Below are positions 32,691 to 42,723 of a stretch of DNA of 64,000 nt, piece after piece; the first letter of the stretch is position 1; every line of letters starts with the position of its first letter. The position numbers and the translations under genes were made by a program. The notes beneath the pieces are model-generated. The model searched no databases. It was not told the origin of the DNA and saw nothing but the letters and a program-made list of their open reading frames with translations. Origin of the DNA: Hyaloscypha bicolor E (Eukaryota > Ascomycota > Leotiomycetes > Helotiales > Hyaloscyphaceae); the NCBI RefSeq assembly GCF_002865645.1, contig NW_020194667.1:2007762-2071761 (forward strand), read 5' to 3'.

Positions 32691-33587
32691 GATGCCTTCA
32701 CTTATTATTCTCGTCACTGCTGCAGGCCCAAATGTAGGTGCTGCTGTCTCCAAAAAGTTTGCAGGTAACGGTCACTTTGCGGTTACAAAGTGACCCTTGC
32801 AGCTCGTAGTCTTTCAGAGAGGATTCAATCAAATGGACACCTCTATGTTAAAGCGGATCTATCCAGTTCCGGCACTGTCCCTCAGATCTTTTATCAGGTT
32901 AAGAAAAACCATGGTATCCCGAAATTTTTTGGTTACAATGGTCTTGCGTCCCTTCGAGCTTCTCCTATAGTTCTTTATCTAACTATCCCAGGTGCTCATC
33001 GCCTTGTTACCTCCCTGATGGCCCAATTTCAGCATCGCTCAAAATGTCCAGAGAGCCCGGCAATGTCAGCCTGGGCGATGCTTATATTGCAACCCAAGAA
33101 GCATTGAGAGGCTTCAAGGAACTTCCAAAACTCTTTCCCAACCGCTTTCATCTTCACCGGAAACGACCTAAATCAGATTGCTATCCCGGGCGTGCTGTCT
33201 TTTGCGTTGCCAAAAGTGGCCGCTTCAATGCTGATAGAGTATGGCGCTGATGCATATGGTCACATAGGGTACCGGTACGTCAATCTCTCTCCTCTTACCT
33301 ACTATAGCAGGGGGAAGAGAAACAGGCATTGAATTGATATCCTAACACTTCCCGCAACTAGATTCTACTGCGATGACCAGCGTCAACCTGACGGACGTCC
33401 CGCTGCGCTTGCCAGAGATGTCAAGGCAGCCGAGGCACATGCGGGCCTGTATTGGGCACTTGCACAGGAAAAGAAACAGCCTAAATGGTTAGTGCCCTTC
33501 ACAATGGAGAAAGGGCGCGGAGAATTCTTAGGCATTGACTTTGATGGCAACACTCGTGCCTCATATAACGAACGTTTCGGAAGGTAG
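32691..33587 (+). pseudogene. Broken SDR-like gene with frame shifts
   Basis: Pieces of a Rossmann-fold dehydrogenase follow each other in different frames. An ATG-led start has LVTAAGPNVGAAVSKKFA, a second frame has LAARSLSERIQSNG..KADLSS, a third has GDAYIATQEALRGFKELP, and a fourth has IFTGNDLNQIAIPGVLSFALPKVAA. The last continues across a normal-looking intron (donor at 33275, acceptor 33360) to EAHAGLYWALAQEKKQPKW. At least three frame changes cannot be removed by plausible introns. RIP-type stops are not the main damage, so small indels are more likely. Sequencing error is a less likely alternative. Confidence 0.65.
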
Positions 33588-34082
33588 GTCCAGCAGCATT
33601 CTTGGTCGCTTGCGTTTTGGTATGGACTGGAAAAGGCCTCATTACTAAAGCGATCAGTTACCTAAGAAATACATCCGGTATAGTAGAATCATATTTTCAG
33701 CCCGACCATCCCACGATTGCAGATGTTTAAGATGCGCATTGATTGAAATCATACTTTGTTGACAGTCAATATTATGAGGTATTTTTAGAGATCGCTTCGG
33801 CGGTACGAGTTACGAGAAAGTGAATATCAAGATGCCAGACCCGAATGATTGTGAGCACGTGGGAAGAAGGTTCGAATCCAACATACAATAGACACTTTGA
33901 AATATGGACGAATTCTTCAATAGCGTTCTTAGTTTCTTAAAGCCTAGCAGTCTCCTGACGAATAGGGGCTCGAGAGGGTTAACGGGAGGCTGACTAAGCT
34001 CTCGATTTTTCCGATTTTCTAAAATTGGCGGCTTGACGACAATCTCATCATCTCCTTCTCTACCAACCACCCATTTTCACTA
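33588..34082. other. Intergenic region upstream of the fungal-specific regulator
   Basis: I looked here for an exon with a C-x2-C-x6-C zinc cluster belonging to the next gene and found none. Otherwise no gene. Confidence 0.45.
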
Positions 34083-34102
34083 ATGGACCCCAACTATTCA
34101 AA

Positions 34103-36327
34103 ATGGAATCCGGCCCAAGGATTCAAGGTGAGACCAGTCGCAAGCGCAGGAGGAGGTCCAGCCTGTCCGGGACACAGGCAAGCAACTCTGCAAGTCCACA
34201 AACCGAGCTGGGCCAAATGAGGTCCGACAACGTCACGGGTTCGACGAGCTTTGTGGGGAGTGCAAGTGGCATCTATTTCGTGCGAACAGTTCGAACAGCT
34301 CTGGCTAAGAATCTCAACAACGGGAATGAGGCAGTTAGTGAAATGGTTCCTGGAGAAGATGATCAAGTTCATCCGGACAGCCCGCCCAATTCCCTTTGGA
34401 ATCGCGACGAAGTCTCTTTCGGCATCGCAGACCAGAGGCAAGATAGTTCTTCAATCACCTTTGATAATCTCGTCCGCTGGAGCGAATCGTATTTCGATAT
34501 CTGGCATCCGATTTTACCTTTCCTCCACGCACCCAGCATTTTGGAACTATTCGAGAAGGTCGCTTCACACGGGCTTTCGCATTTGAATAGTATCGAAATC
34601 ATCATCGTACGTTCAGTACTATCCACATCTGTCGCCGACAGAAAGCAGCTCCCTGCGGATCGCGGAAACCTCGTTCCTTCCGCCTTCATTTTCAACTCGA
34701 TCGAAGAAGCAGTGTCCTGTCTATCTCCCATTCTGCTACAGCCATCAACAACCTCTAGCATACAGGCCGCCGTGGGCATTCAAGTGTTTCTTCTTTCAAT
34801 GTTGCGTCTCAACACGGCATCAAGATTTAGTGGACTCATTATTCAGATCGCATTTCATCTGGGGCTTCATCGATGCCCAACAAGATACAAGCAGTTCTCA
34901 AAATCCGAAGCAGATATGCGTCGAAGATTGTTCTGGTCGATATATTCCCTCGAGAGATTTCTAGCACAGTCTTTAGGACTCCCACTAAGCTTGAAAGATG
35001 ACGACATTGATGTTTGTCACCCTCAAGATGAGGTCCACCTTGAAGATGACGAGCGTGCGAAGACCACTGAGCCTCATGGTATGATCTTTCCTTTCCATTG
35101 TAACTTTCACCTCTGATATATCGCACCAGATGTCCAGCTTTTCCTTCTCCCGGAATTTCTTGCCCGTAATAGTCAAATCAAAGGTTTGATCCTTGAGCTT
35201 CGACACAAGAATGTCAACCTTCGAGTTACAGATCCAGACGAAGTCGCGCATATTGATTCTGAAATCTCTCGGTGGTGGAATGACGTTCAAGATTTTATTG
35301 AGCCTATATCTATGGACGATGACGATTTGCCTAGTTCAGAGATCAAAACCACTGTTCCTCCTCTAAGACCGTTTCACCGGCTTCTACTCATAGTGCAGAA
35401 GCACGAGGCAGTGATCCTTCTGAACCGTCCTGCCATCACTTCTGGTAGCAGCTTCGCAATAGCTGCTGCCATGCAGAAGTGTATTGGAGCATCAAAAGCC
35501 ATTATCTCAAGCGTTTTTCAGCACCTGCAAGAGAGTATAAGACATGAAGGATCGAGGGATGGCCGGATCCAGTATCCGCTGTTCTGGCCAGGCTTTACTT
35601 GGTGTGTCTGGATGAGGTACCAGATCTCCACATGCCCCGAGTATGACTTGTGACTGACAACTTGGGTAATAGCGGCCTTATTATATTGTACGCCGCTTCT
35701 GATGGATGTTATTCAGTCCCTGCGGCTGAAAGGTGGGTCTTGTCAGTTGCTCATAGTGACATGCTAATATTTATTAGAGAAGCCAACCGATGCATCCGAA
35801 TCCTAGAAAATATCTCACTACGGGGTGGCTTCTGGCCTGGAGCATGCGCAGCCGCCATCAGAGACCTACAGCAAGCATTGCAGAAGAAAGTCAAAACCGA
35901 TGTCTCTGGAGCACGGGACGGAAGTTTATCTAGACGTTATGAGACGCCTCGGCCATTGAACTGGTTGAACCAAGCAAGGCCGCCACCTTCTCGCCAGAAC
36001 GGTCATATCCCACCACCTCCAAACCCTTCCTTCCAACGGTCGGGTGTTGGCTCTCAGACTTCTGGTGGTTATTCCCAACCTCGGGATCCTCCCAACACGG
36101 CAAATTCGGCCCAAGAGCCAAGCTTGGATCTTTCAGCTAATAGAACATCTAATTCTCGGACACATCCCGCCTCACCCTCGCAGAATGCGCTACCATTCAA
36201 CTACGCTTGGCCCGGCATCGATGGGGGACTACTCGAAATGGACGATCAGTTCAATGGATTCGATGACATTTTTCAACTCATTGACGTGCCGTTCCATCTC
36301 AACGAACACAGCTCCCAGACAGCGTGA
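34103..36327 (+). CDS. Fungal-specific transcription-factor domain protein lacking a visible zinc cluster
   Basis: Probable nuclear regulator with the middle-homology (Fungal_trans-type) domain. 690 aa in four exons with introns 35079-35129, 35617-35672 and 35733-35777. The last is 45 nt, so the frame stays open if it is retained. Domain marks are YFDIWHPILPFLHAPSI near residue 130, then GLIIQIAFHLGLHRCP and RRRLFWSIYSLERFLAQSLGLPLSL. The C-terminal tail is Pro/Ser/Asn-rich. The N terminus has only a basic patch, SRKRRRRSS, which normally follows a Zn2Cys6 cluster; no Cys pairs precede it. An ATG at 34083 in another frame opens M-D-P-N-Y-S-K and could be a remnant first exon. Its stop lies 8 bp from the stop of the convergent malate dehydrogenase. 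Confidence 0.8.
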
Positions 36328-36335
36328 TAGGGTAA

Positions 36336-37570
36336 TTACAACCCTGCAAGCGCAAACGATACGCCTTTGCTCACGTTTCTTTTCAGTTCCTCCACGGCGA
36401 CTTTCAGCAACTTCGTCTCATAACCTGACAACGGCCCAAGAGGATATGCCTTCACAGCACCAGCTCGCCCAAATTCCACAGGCACCGCGAAATAATCCAC
36501 ACTTAGCTCTGCCGCAATCTCCTTCCCGCCTGGTACGCCTGGAAGATACAAGTAAGTCTCTTCGATCACCTTACTTTCGCTGCCCATCGCCTTCAATATG
36601 GAGCTCACAAATCTATAGAGTCAACTGCTTTGTCCCAACTAATTGTGGGAGCTGGTCTTACCTAAATCCAGCGTAGGCCATGCAAGTGGTTGCAGACCCT
36701 GCTCCAGCCTTAGCCTGCACAATCTCATCGCCGCCAAATTGGACTCCTAAAACTTCGTCAGCTCAAATCAAACGTTTTCCCGATTTAAGACTTACTATAA
36801 GTCACCGCATCTCTCTTCTCTTCTGTCAGCTTGACAGCTGGGACACATTGACTAAGCAACGGCAATATAGTTGCCCCACTGTGACCCCCCACAACTGGAA
36901 TTTTCAGTGCCTTTGGATCAGGGAGATCTAGTACCTGTTGAACGAAAGTTGAGGCACGAACAACATCGAGAGTTGTAACACCGAATACTTTCGCTGGGTT
37001 GAAGACATTGTGTTTCTTCAGCGTCTCAACGGCAATTGGGAGCGTGCTGTTTACAGGGTTGGTAATGATGAGCACGAATGCATTCGGGCAGGTTTTCGCG
37101 ATTTCTATCACAAGATTTTGGATTACGCCGGCGTTCACTTTAAAGAGATCTGTGAAGTTGTGAGACCATGCTCGTCAATGATTCTGGTCTTTTCTTACCA
37201 TCGCGAGTCATTCCGGGCTTTCGTGCAATACCTAAACAAAATTTCGGCAAATTCTCGAGAAGTTGGAGCAGAAGATTTCTTACCAGCTGAGATCACAACG
37301 ATATCTGCTCCTGCAAGCGCTTTCTTCAAGCCGTCGTTGTCGGGCAGGAACCCGGTGACTTTTGAGGGGGTGTCGATGTGGTTCAGATCGATAGCCACTC
37401 CAGGAGCGTGGACAATGTCGTACAGAGACAGCTCTGTCACTAAAGGACTCTGCTCATAGCTTAGTCTGGTTTCGGCATGTTGAGGTCACGAGAGGATTTA
37501 CCATCTTCAGCAGAAGACTGAGTGGCGAGCCGATCTGGCCGGCTGCCCCGAGAACTGCTACTTTCGGCAT
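36336..37570 (-). CDS. NAD-dependent malate dehydrogenase
   Basis: Interconverts malate and oxaloacetate with NAD. Six exons and 327 aa, with introns 37450-37501, 37232-37283, 37150-37198, 36747-36795 and 36613-36661, all phase-consistent; the third exon is only 33 nt. Motifs are the NAD loop GAAGQIG, substrate Arg in [15 protein letters not shown], the catalytic His in [10 protein letters not shown], and YLPGVPGG near the end. No mitochondrial presequence precedes MPKVAVLG and the C terminus (FALAGL) is not a standard peroxisomal signal, so a cytosolic form is likely. As a paralogue inside a catabolic cluster it may serve tartrate or malate breakdown rather than the TCA cycle. Promoter: two TCTCCG/CGGAGA sites. 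Confidence 0.95.
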
Positions 37571-38022
37571 GTTTGGATGTTTGGTGGAGTGGAAATTATT
37601 GTGAGACTTCGGATGGTCAAGTCAAGTGGTGTACAACTTTGAAGGCGCTATGGACTTGTTGTGTTGTTTTATCTCAATGGAGAGAAAATCTACGTTGAAG
37701 TCGATCCTCCGTTGATCTCCGAGTTCGCATCCCCGCCGGCAAACGTTCCCCGGGTAGTTTTTAGTCTGCGGAGAGCAGCTAACTTGTGATCATCTCAGTC
37801 TTTATTGCGCTTTTGAAGATTGGGGTGGGTGTGTGAGAAAAATCTGACGTGGGGAAGCGGCTAGATTTTGAACATCAAGTGGCTCGAGTCCATTCGCACC
37901 ATGAGTTTTAAATTCTTCTTGTTCGTTATTGTGTGCAAAAAATATCAGAAAACGTTAAAATATTTCAATTTGTCCAAGAATGGATATTAACAAATGAGAG
38001 GAATATCATGAACCTCAACTCA
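37571..38022. promoter_or_regulatory. Promoter region of malate dehydrogenase and 3' region of the hydroxyacid dehydrogenase
   Basis: Both neighbours are on the minus strand, so this 450 bp must contain the malate dehydrogenase promoter. It includes the hexamer sites listed separately and a CCCCGCCGGC patch. Confidence 0.5.
37716..37774. promoter_or_regulatory. Candidate Zn2Cys6 half-sites TCTCCG and CGGAGA
   Basis: TCTCCG at 37716-37721 and its inverse CGGAGA at 37769-37774, about 150-200 bp upstream of the malate dehydrogenase ATG. CGG-type half-sites in inverted orientation are classical targets of Zn2Cys6 dimers. The link to the regulator next door is inference. Confidence 0.4.
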
Positions 38023-39146
38023 TTAATGTTCATTCGTCAGCGCCCCGGCTTTCTCAAGCTGTTCAGCCACAACTGTCAACAGCGACTCCCCCAAACATCC
38101 CCTCCTCGCATTCTCCATCGCCAAAGTCTCCATCTTTGCAAGAGTCTCCGTAGTATGAGTACCCAAGTGCGGTATCAACAAAGCACGGCTATTCTTCGCC
38201 AGGATTTGGTTGATCTCAGGCTCCCGCTCATACACATCCAACCCCACGGCCGCAATCTTTCCCGCTTCCAAAGCAGCAGTCATAGCAGCTTCATCAATAA
38301 CTGCACCACGCGCTGTATTCACGATAACAACACCATCTTTCATCTTCTGGATCTCCTGTTCGCCAATCAAGTGCTTGGTCCTTGAATTCAACGGCACATG
38401 AACAGAGATGATATCACTCTCCCCAAGCAACCTCCCAAATGACACATACTCTGCACCAGCAGCGTCATCTTCATTCAGTTTGTTCCGATTGTGATAAATC
38501 GTTTTCATCCCAAAAGGCTCCGCACGTCTTTTCACTGCTCTGCCGATACGCCCCATTCCCAGAACTCCGAGCGTTTTGCCTTGAGGATCATGTCCGAAAT
38601 CTATTCCTGTCTTGAAGTTGCCGTTTCGAAGGGAGAAGATTGCTGGATTGAGTTGCCGCAAGGCACCAAGGAGGAGAAAAATGGCGAGGTCGGCGGTCGC
38701 GTCCGTGACGGGGTCCGGGGCATTTGTTACTTTGATGCCGCGGGCTGTGCAAGCTTCGATGTCTATGTTGTCGTATCCTACAGTTTATTAGTGCAAGAAT
38801 AAAGGGATTTGGCAGAGAAATATGTAAAATTACCAGCGCCGTTATGGCAGATGAATTTCAGGGATGGTGGAAGATGCTGGATTAGCTCTTTGTCAAATTT
38901 TCCCGCCAGCTTTTTGGAGAATTAGAACTTGTGGGATGTTTTGGGAATGAAAGGACGGACTGCGTAGCTAGAAGAGGTGCTGTAGATAGCTGTTATATTA
39001 TTATATTTTCCTTTGAAGTCTTGGAAGAGCTCTGCCCTGCTCTTGCTGCTGAGGAGTTCTGGTTGGGTTACTGAAGATAAGTTTTTGTATACAGGATGTG
39101 CATGGCGGACTGGATTGAGGAAAAGGATGCGGGGCTTGGAAATCAT
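38023..39146 (-). CDS. D-isomer-specific 2-hydroxyacid dehydrogenase (glyoxylate/hydroxypyruvate reductase-like)
   Basis: NAD(P)H-dependent reduction of 2-oxo acids such as glyoxylate or hydroxypyruvate. 338 aa in three exons, with introns 38910-38960 (weak donor GTCCGT, clear branch point CTAAT) and 38778-38833. The motifs are FICHNGAGYDNIDI, the NAD-binding LGVLGMGRIGRAV, catalytic Arg in VNTARGAVIDE, Glu in YEREPEI and the catalytic His in PHLGTHT. Length and order match the family. The start is Met before ISKPRILFLNPVRHAH; an upstream reading frame stays open but looks like leader. It is divergent from the Zn2Cys6 regulator across 412 bp. Confidence 0.9.
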
Positions 39147-39558
39147 GATGAATGAATTTGAGACAGAAAATGTTGATTGTATGGGATGAGGAATTGCGTT
39201 GTCAAACTCACTGAAGAAACATATGGCACGTGAGAGTAAGTTAAAGATCCATGGCCCATGTATGTAATCATATACATACAAAGGTGACTGCGATGCTTCT
39301 ACGATGTTTCGGGAATAGCGGCGGAATAAAGAAGCCCGCAGGTGCGGAAACCGGCCAGCCCACCCCGCCAGGAACCAAGCCGCGCACTTCTCAATGACCA
39401 GCGGAGAAACAATATATCTGGAGAGAGAACGCCGTCTTTCCGGTATGCTGTGCCCGTGTCTATCATACTGATCGACTCCCAGCGGCAGACTATTACTCCG
39501 ATTGAGCCGAGGCCTGGCTACCTCTTTTAGATCGAAAGGGAGTCCATCATCACATGCT
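39147..39558. promoter_or_regulatory. Divergent promoter between hydroxyacid dehydrogenase and Zn2Cys6 regulator
   Basis: About 410 bp with several CGG triplets (GCGGCGGAA, TGCGGAAACCGG) and a CGGAGA at 39402-39407. A shared regulatory region is the simplest reading. Confidence 0.55.
39402..39407. promoter_or_regulatory. CGGAGA half-site in the divergent promoter
   Basis: Same hexamer as in the other promoters of the island, in the context CAGCGGAGAAAC. Confidence 0.35.
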
Positions 39559-40607
39559 ATGTGGGAGACTCAAGGCGGATCTTGTGAATCATGCAAGAGG
39601 AAGAAGTGCAAAGTAAGTGCCAATCATGTTTCGTATGTGGAAAGTATTAACCAAGTACTTAATAGTGTGATCGAAAGCTGTACGAATGCGATACCAGAGT
39701 TTGTAGTACTAGGGCTGATTTGCTTGTCTCTAGACCTATTTGTGGACAGTGTGCTTCCTCACCACAACTTTGCAAATACGCCGAGAATAATAAGAGGTGG
39801 GTGTGTTGTATTTCTCATCCATTCTTATACTGAAGTTGTTAGGGGGATACCAGGAGGCTATCTCGGTGCTTTGGAGAATCGGCTGAATGAAACCGAGATA
39901 GCGCTCTACAACGCTCTGTGCGAGCTTCGAAAACTCAAATTAGAGAGTGCGTTTACCGACCATCCCGACTTGTCTGAACCTCTGCAATCTCGCCAGGCAG
40001 ATGGAAACAAGTATTCTCGGATGAACGAGTGGGTTCGGTATCCTCTGAAAAGGTCGGACGAACTTGAAATTTGGTGGAATTCGGTGGACAAAAACAAAGT
40101 ACTTGAAGGTAGGGAACGAAGGGCTTAGGCTGTCTCACCTGCAATTGCTATTGACACTAAGCAGATCTGAGGGAAGAGCAACCTGATCTAAATATGCTCT
40201 TTCGCAATGAAGAACCTTTGGACCTTCCCAATGCTGGAAAACAATACCAACAGCAAGAACGGCTATTATCCGAAACTCCTCATTGCCACCAATCTCCAGT
40301 TGCAATTTCTTTTGGCTTGGTAGGTCAACATACAGTTCATGATGTTCAGGAAAATTTCCGGCCTGAAATAACAGCTCCAGGAGAAATAACAAGCGACCGG
40401 GGGGTACCTTCATCGCACAATACGAGGATACAGCCTCTGGGATATCCAGATACTACAAATGATTTAAGTTCAATTCAAGGCCAAGTCGGGAACTGGACCA
40501 GTGATTCAGTAGGAGGTGGCTTGAACCCGGAGGGTGCGACAGTGGCTGGCGCTGAAACGAATCGTTCAAAAGAACTGTCTTCAAGGATGAGATATAAGTA
40601 TTATTGA
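39559..40607 (+). CDS. Short Zn2Cys6 transcription factor with a long zinc-cluster linker
   Basis: Likely pathway-specific regulator. Four exons and 297 aa, with introns 39613-39665, 39797-39842 and 40109-40164. The zinc cluster is assembled across intron 1: C-E-S-C-K-R-K-K-C-K-C gives C-x2-C-x6-C, and exon 2 supplies C-G-Q-C-A-S-S-P-Q-L-C, again C-x2-C-x6-C. The linker between the halves is 24 residues and has two extra Cys, longer than the usual 5-16. A heptad-like stretch, LGALENRLNETEIALYNALCELRKLKLE, follows and may be a dimerisation coiled coil. No middle-homology domain is present, so the protein is small for the class. Neighbours are metabolic genes it may control. Confidence 0.85.
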
Positions 40608-41177
40608 ATCAATAGAAATGGGATTGTTGCCATAGAGGGACTGCTTCAGAGTGAAAATACCTTCCAAGTCAAGTGAAAGTGATCACTTGATCTTGCTCCT
40701 CCGATTTCGAAAGTCATTGCGTGGAGGCCCAGTTGACGATAGAGCAAGAACACCTGATCAGTTCAATTCGGTGAAAATGCTTTAGTCAGAGCTGACAACC
40801 CTTTGCTCCCCGCTTCTCCGTTAATTGGACAAATCAGATATGGCATGTCTGAGAAATTGGTTCCGGGCTTCGTTTCCCGGATCTCCGTAGGTAGTAGCCT
40901 TTGAGGGACCTTAGCGTCCAAAAGAACTAGAGAACGGGCAAGAGCCCAGCATGCAACACTTTCCGTAAAATTCCATCATTAAACGGCTTTAAATTTAAAA
41001 GTTTCAACTCCGGGGCCATATCCTCATTCTTATCCATCTGCTGCAACACTATCTACCTCCCCATCAGCTCTCATATTTCTGTATCTCTTCCATCAAGCAT
41101 CGGCCCATCCTCCCCAGTGCAAAGAAACTCCTAGCACTATCAAGTTCTTACAGATCACCGCCTCAATTGAGTCAAAA
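40608..41177. promoter_or_regulatory. Promoter region of the tartrate-type dehydrogenase
   Basis: 570 bp between the regulator's stop and the dehydrogenase start on the same strand. The last 150 bp are CT-rich, typical of a fungal 5' UTR. Two TCTCCG sites lie about 290-360 bp upstream of the ATG. Confidence 0.5.
40815..40887. promoter_or_regulatory. Two TCTCCG half-sites (40815-40820, 40882-40887)
   Basis: Direct orientation, 67 bp apart, contexts GCTTCTCCGTTA and GGATCTCCGTAG. They match the candidate motif found in the other island promoters. Confidence 0.4.
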
Positions 41178-42345
41178 ATGTCAAACTCGGTGGCAAAAAC
41201 AACAAAAAGTCGCAACTACAAAGTTGCATCGATTCCCGCTGATGGGTTTGGTCCGGAAGTTGTGAGTGCTGCCATTGAAGTTGTCCAGAAGCTCGCAGAA
41301 ATATCGAAGACCTTCACTATCGAGTTTCAACACATTCCATGGGGAACCGCGTACTACAAGCAGCATGGCAAATATGTGGAGGACAACGTGTTAGAAGTCT
41401 TGAGACGGTACAACGCTATTTTGTTCGGGTCCGTTGGAGCAACAGGTAAGGTTGTTCTTATAACGATTGATTTCCCAATTATTGACTTGCGATACAGATG
41501 TTCCAGATCATATCTCTCTGTGGGGCCTTTTGCTGGCTATCCGTGGACCGCTGCAGTTGTATGCCAATGTTCGACCGGTGCGGACATTTCCTGGGACGTT
41601 GTCGCGTCTTCGCGATACCAAGTCCGGAGCTCCAGATATCGATTGGGTTCTGGTACGCGAAAACACAGAAGGTGAATACTCCGGCCATGGTGGGAGATCG
41701 CATCGGGGTCAAAAATGGGAAGTTGCAACTGAGGTTGCTATATTCACCTACGTTGGCATTGAACGAATTATGAGATTCGCATTTTCAGTGGCTCAAGCCC
41801 GCCCTAAGAAGCTTCTTACCGTCGTCACCAAGAGCAACAGTATGCGGAACGGCATGGTTCTTTGGGACGGAGTTGCTCTCGAAGTGTCTCGCGATTTCCC
41901 TGACGTCAAGTGGGACAAAATGCTCGTCGATGCCATGACTGTGAGAATGGTCAACTCGCCAGGATCTTTAGACACAATTGTTGGGACGAACCTTCACATG
42001 GATATCTTGAGCGATTTGGCAGCTGCTTTGGCAGGTAGTCTCGGTATTGCTCTATCAAGCAATCTGGATCCCACAAGGAAGAATCCCAGTCTTTTTGAAC
42101 CAGTCCATGGCAGTGCATTTGACATCACTGGTAAAGGGGTTGCAAACCCTGTGGCGACTATTTGGAGCACAGCGGAAATGCTGGGATGGCTCGGAGAAGG
42201 CGAGGCTAAAGACACATTGATGCAAGCGATCGAGAATGTTTGTAATGCGGGAGTGTTGACAGCGGACCTTGGAGGGACCGCAAATACGAAAGAGGTTACA
42301 CAGGCTATCTGTGAGGAATTGGAGAAATTGGGAACTCGGAAATGA
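41178..42345 (+). CDS. Tartrate / D-malate dehydrogenase (TtuC-like, isocitrate/isopropylmalate dehydrogenase family)
   Basis: Metal- and NAD-dependent beta-decarboxylating dehydrogenase; relatives oxidise tartrate to oxaloglycolate, decarboxylate meso-tartrate, or turn D-malate into pyruvate. Two exons and 371 aa, intron 41446-41497 (phase 1). Diagnostic blocks are PADGFGPEVV, DHISLWGLLLAIR, RENTEGEYSGHGG (the tartrate/D-malate form, not the isopropylmalate or isocitrate forms), KSNSMRNGM, VDAMTVRMV, TNLHMDILSDLAA, and EPVHGSAFDITGKGVANP. No targeting sequence is obvious. It is flanked by the regulator and the transporter, which fits import followed by oxidation of a hydroxy-diacid. It could prefer D-malate instead. 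Confidence 0.92.
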
Positions 42346-42723
42346 TGAATTTTTCACTGACGTATTTTGGAACCAAATCAATTTATTGACTCATGAATAC
42401 TCCTGCTTGTGGAATTTGAGTAAACCAGGTATATTTCTTGAACTTCTCAATGAGAAGATTGACAAAGGTGTGGAGAGAGAAATTATGGAAGTCATCAAGG
42501 CAGTGAACATGAGGTGGCTTTGCTTCCCAGGGGCGGGTTCCACTTACTTTAGAAAGCCTCAAGCTTCGGAAATTGTGAAGTTTAAAGGATCTCTCTTTTC
42601 TTCAATCGCTTCCATGAGCTTTCTTGATGGGTTTCATAAATCATATTTGATTGTGAGAACCTTGAGTCACTATGCTCGTTCGAGTTGTCTCCTTGTAAAT
42701 GGCGGAGAAGGGTTGAGAAGGTA
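42346..42723. other. Convergent 3' intergenic region
   Basis: It lies between the ends of the dehydrogenase and the transporter. An open frame runs across it (to 42751) but has no domain and lacks splicing signals. Confidence 0.45.

Noticed and set aside
36336..36345. C-terminal A-G-L of malate dehydrogenase as a peroxisomal signal
   Set aside because: Does not match the usual S-K-L-type tripeptide; not claimed.
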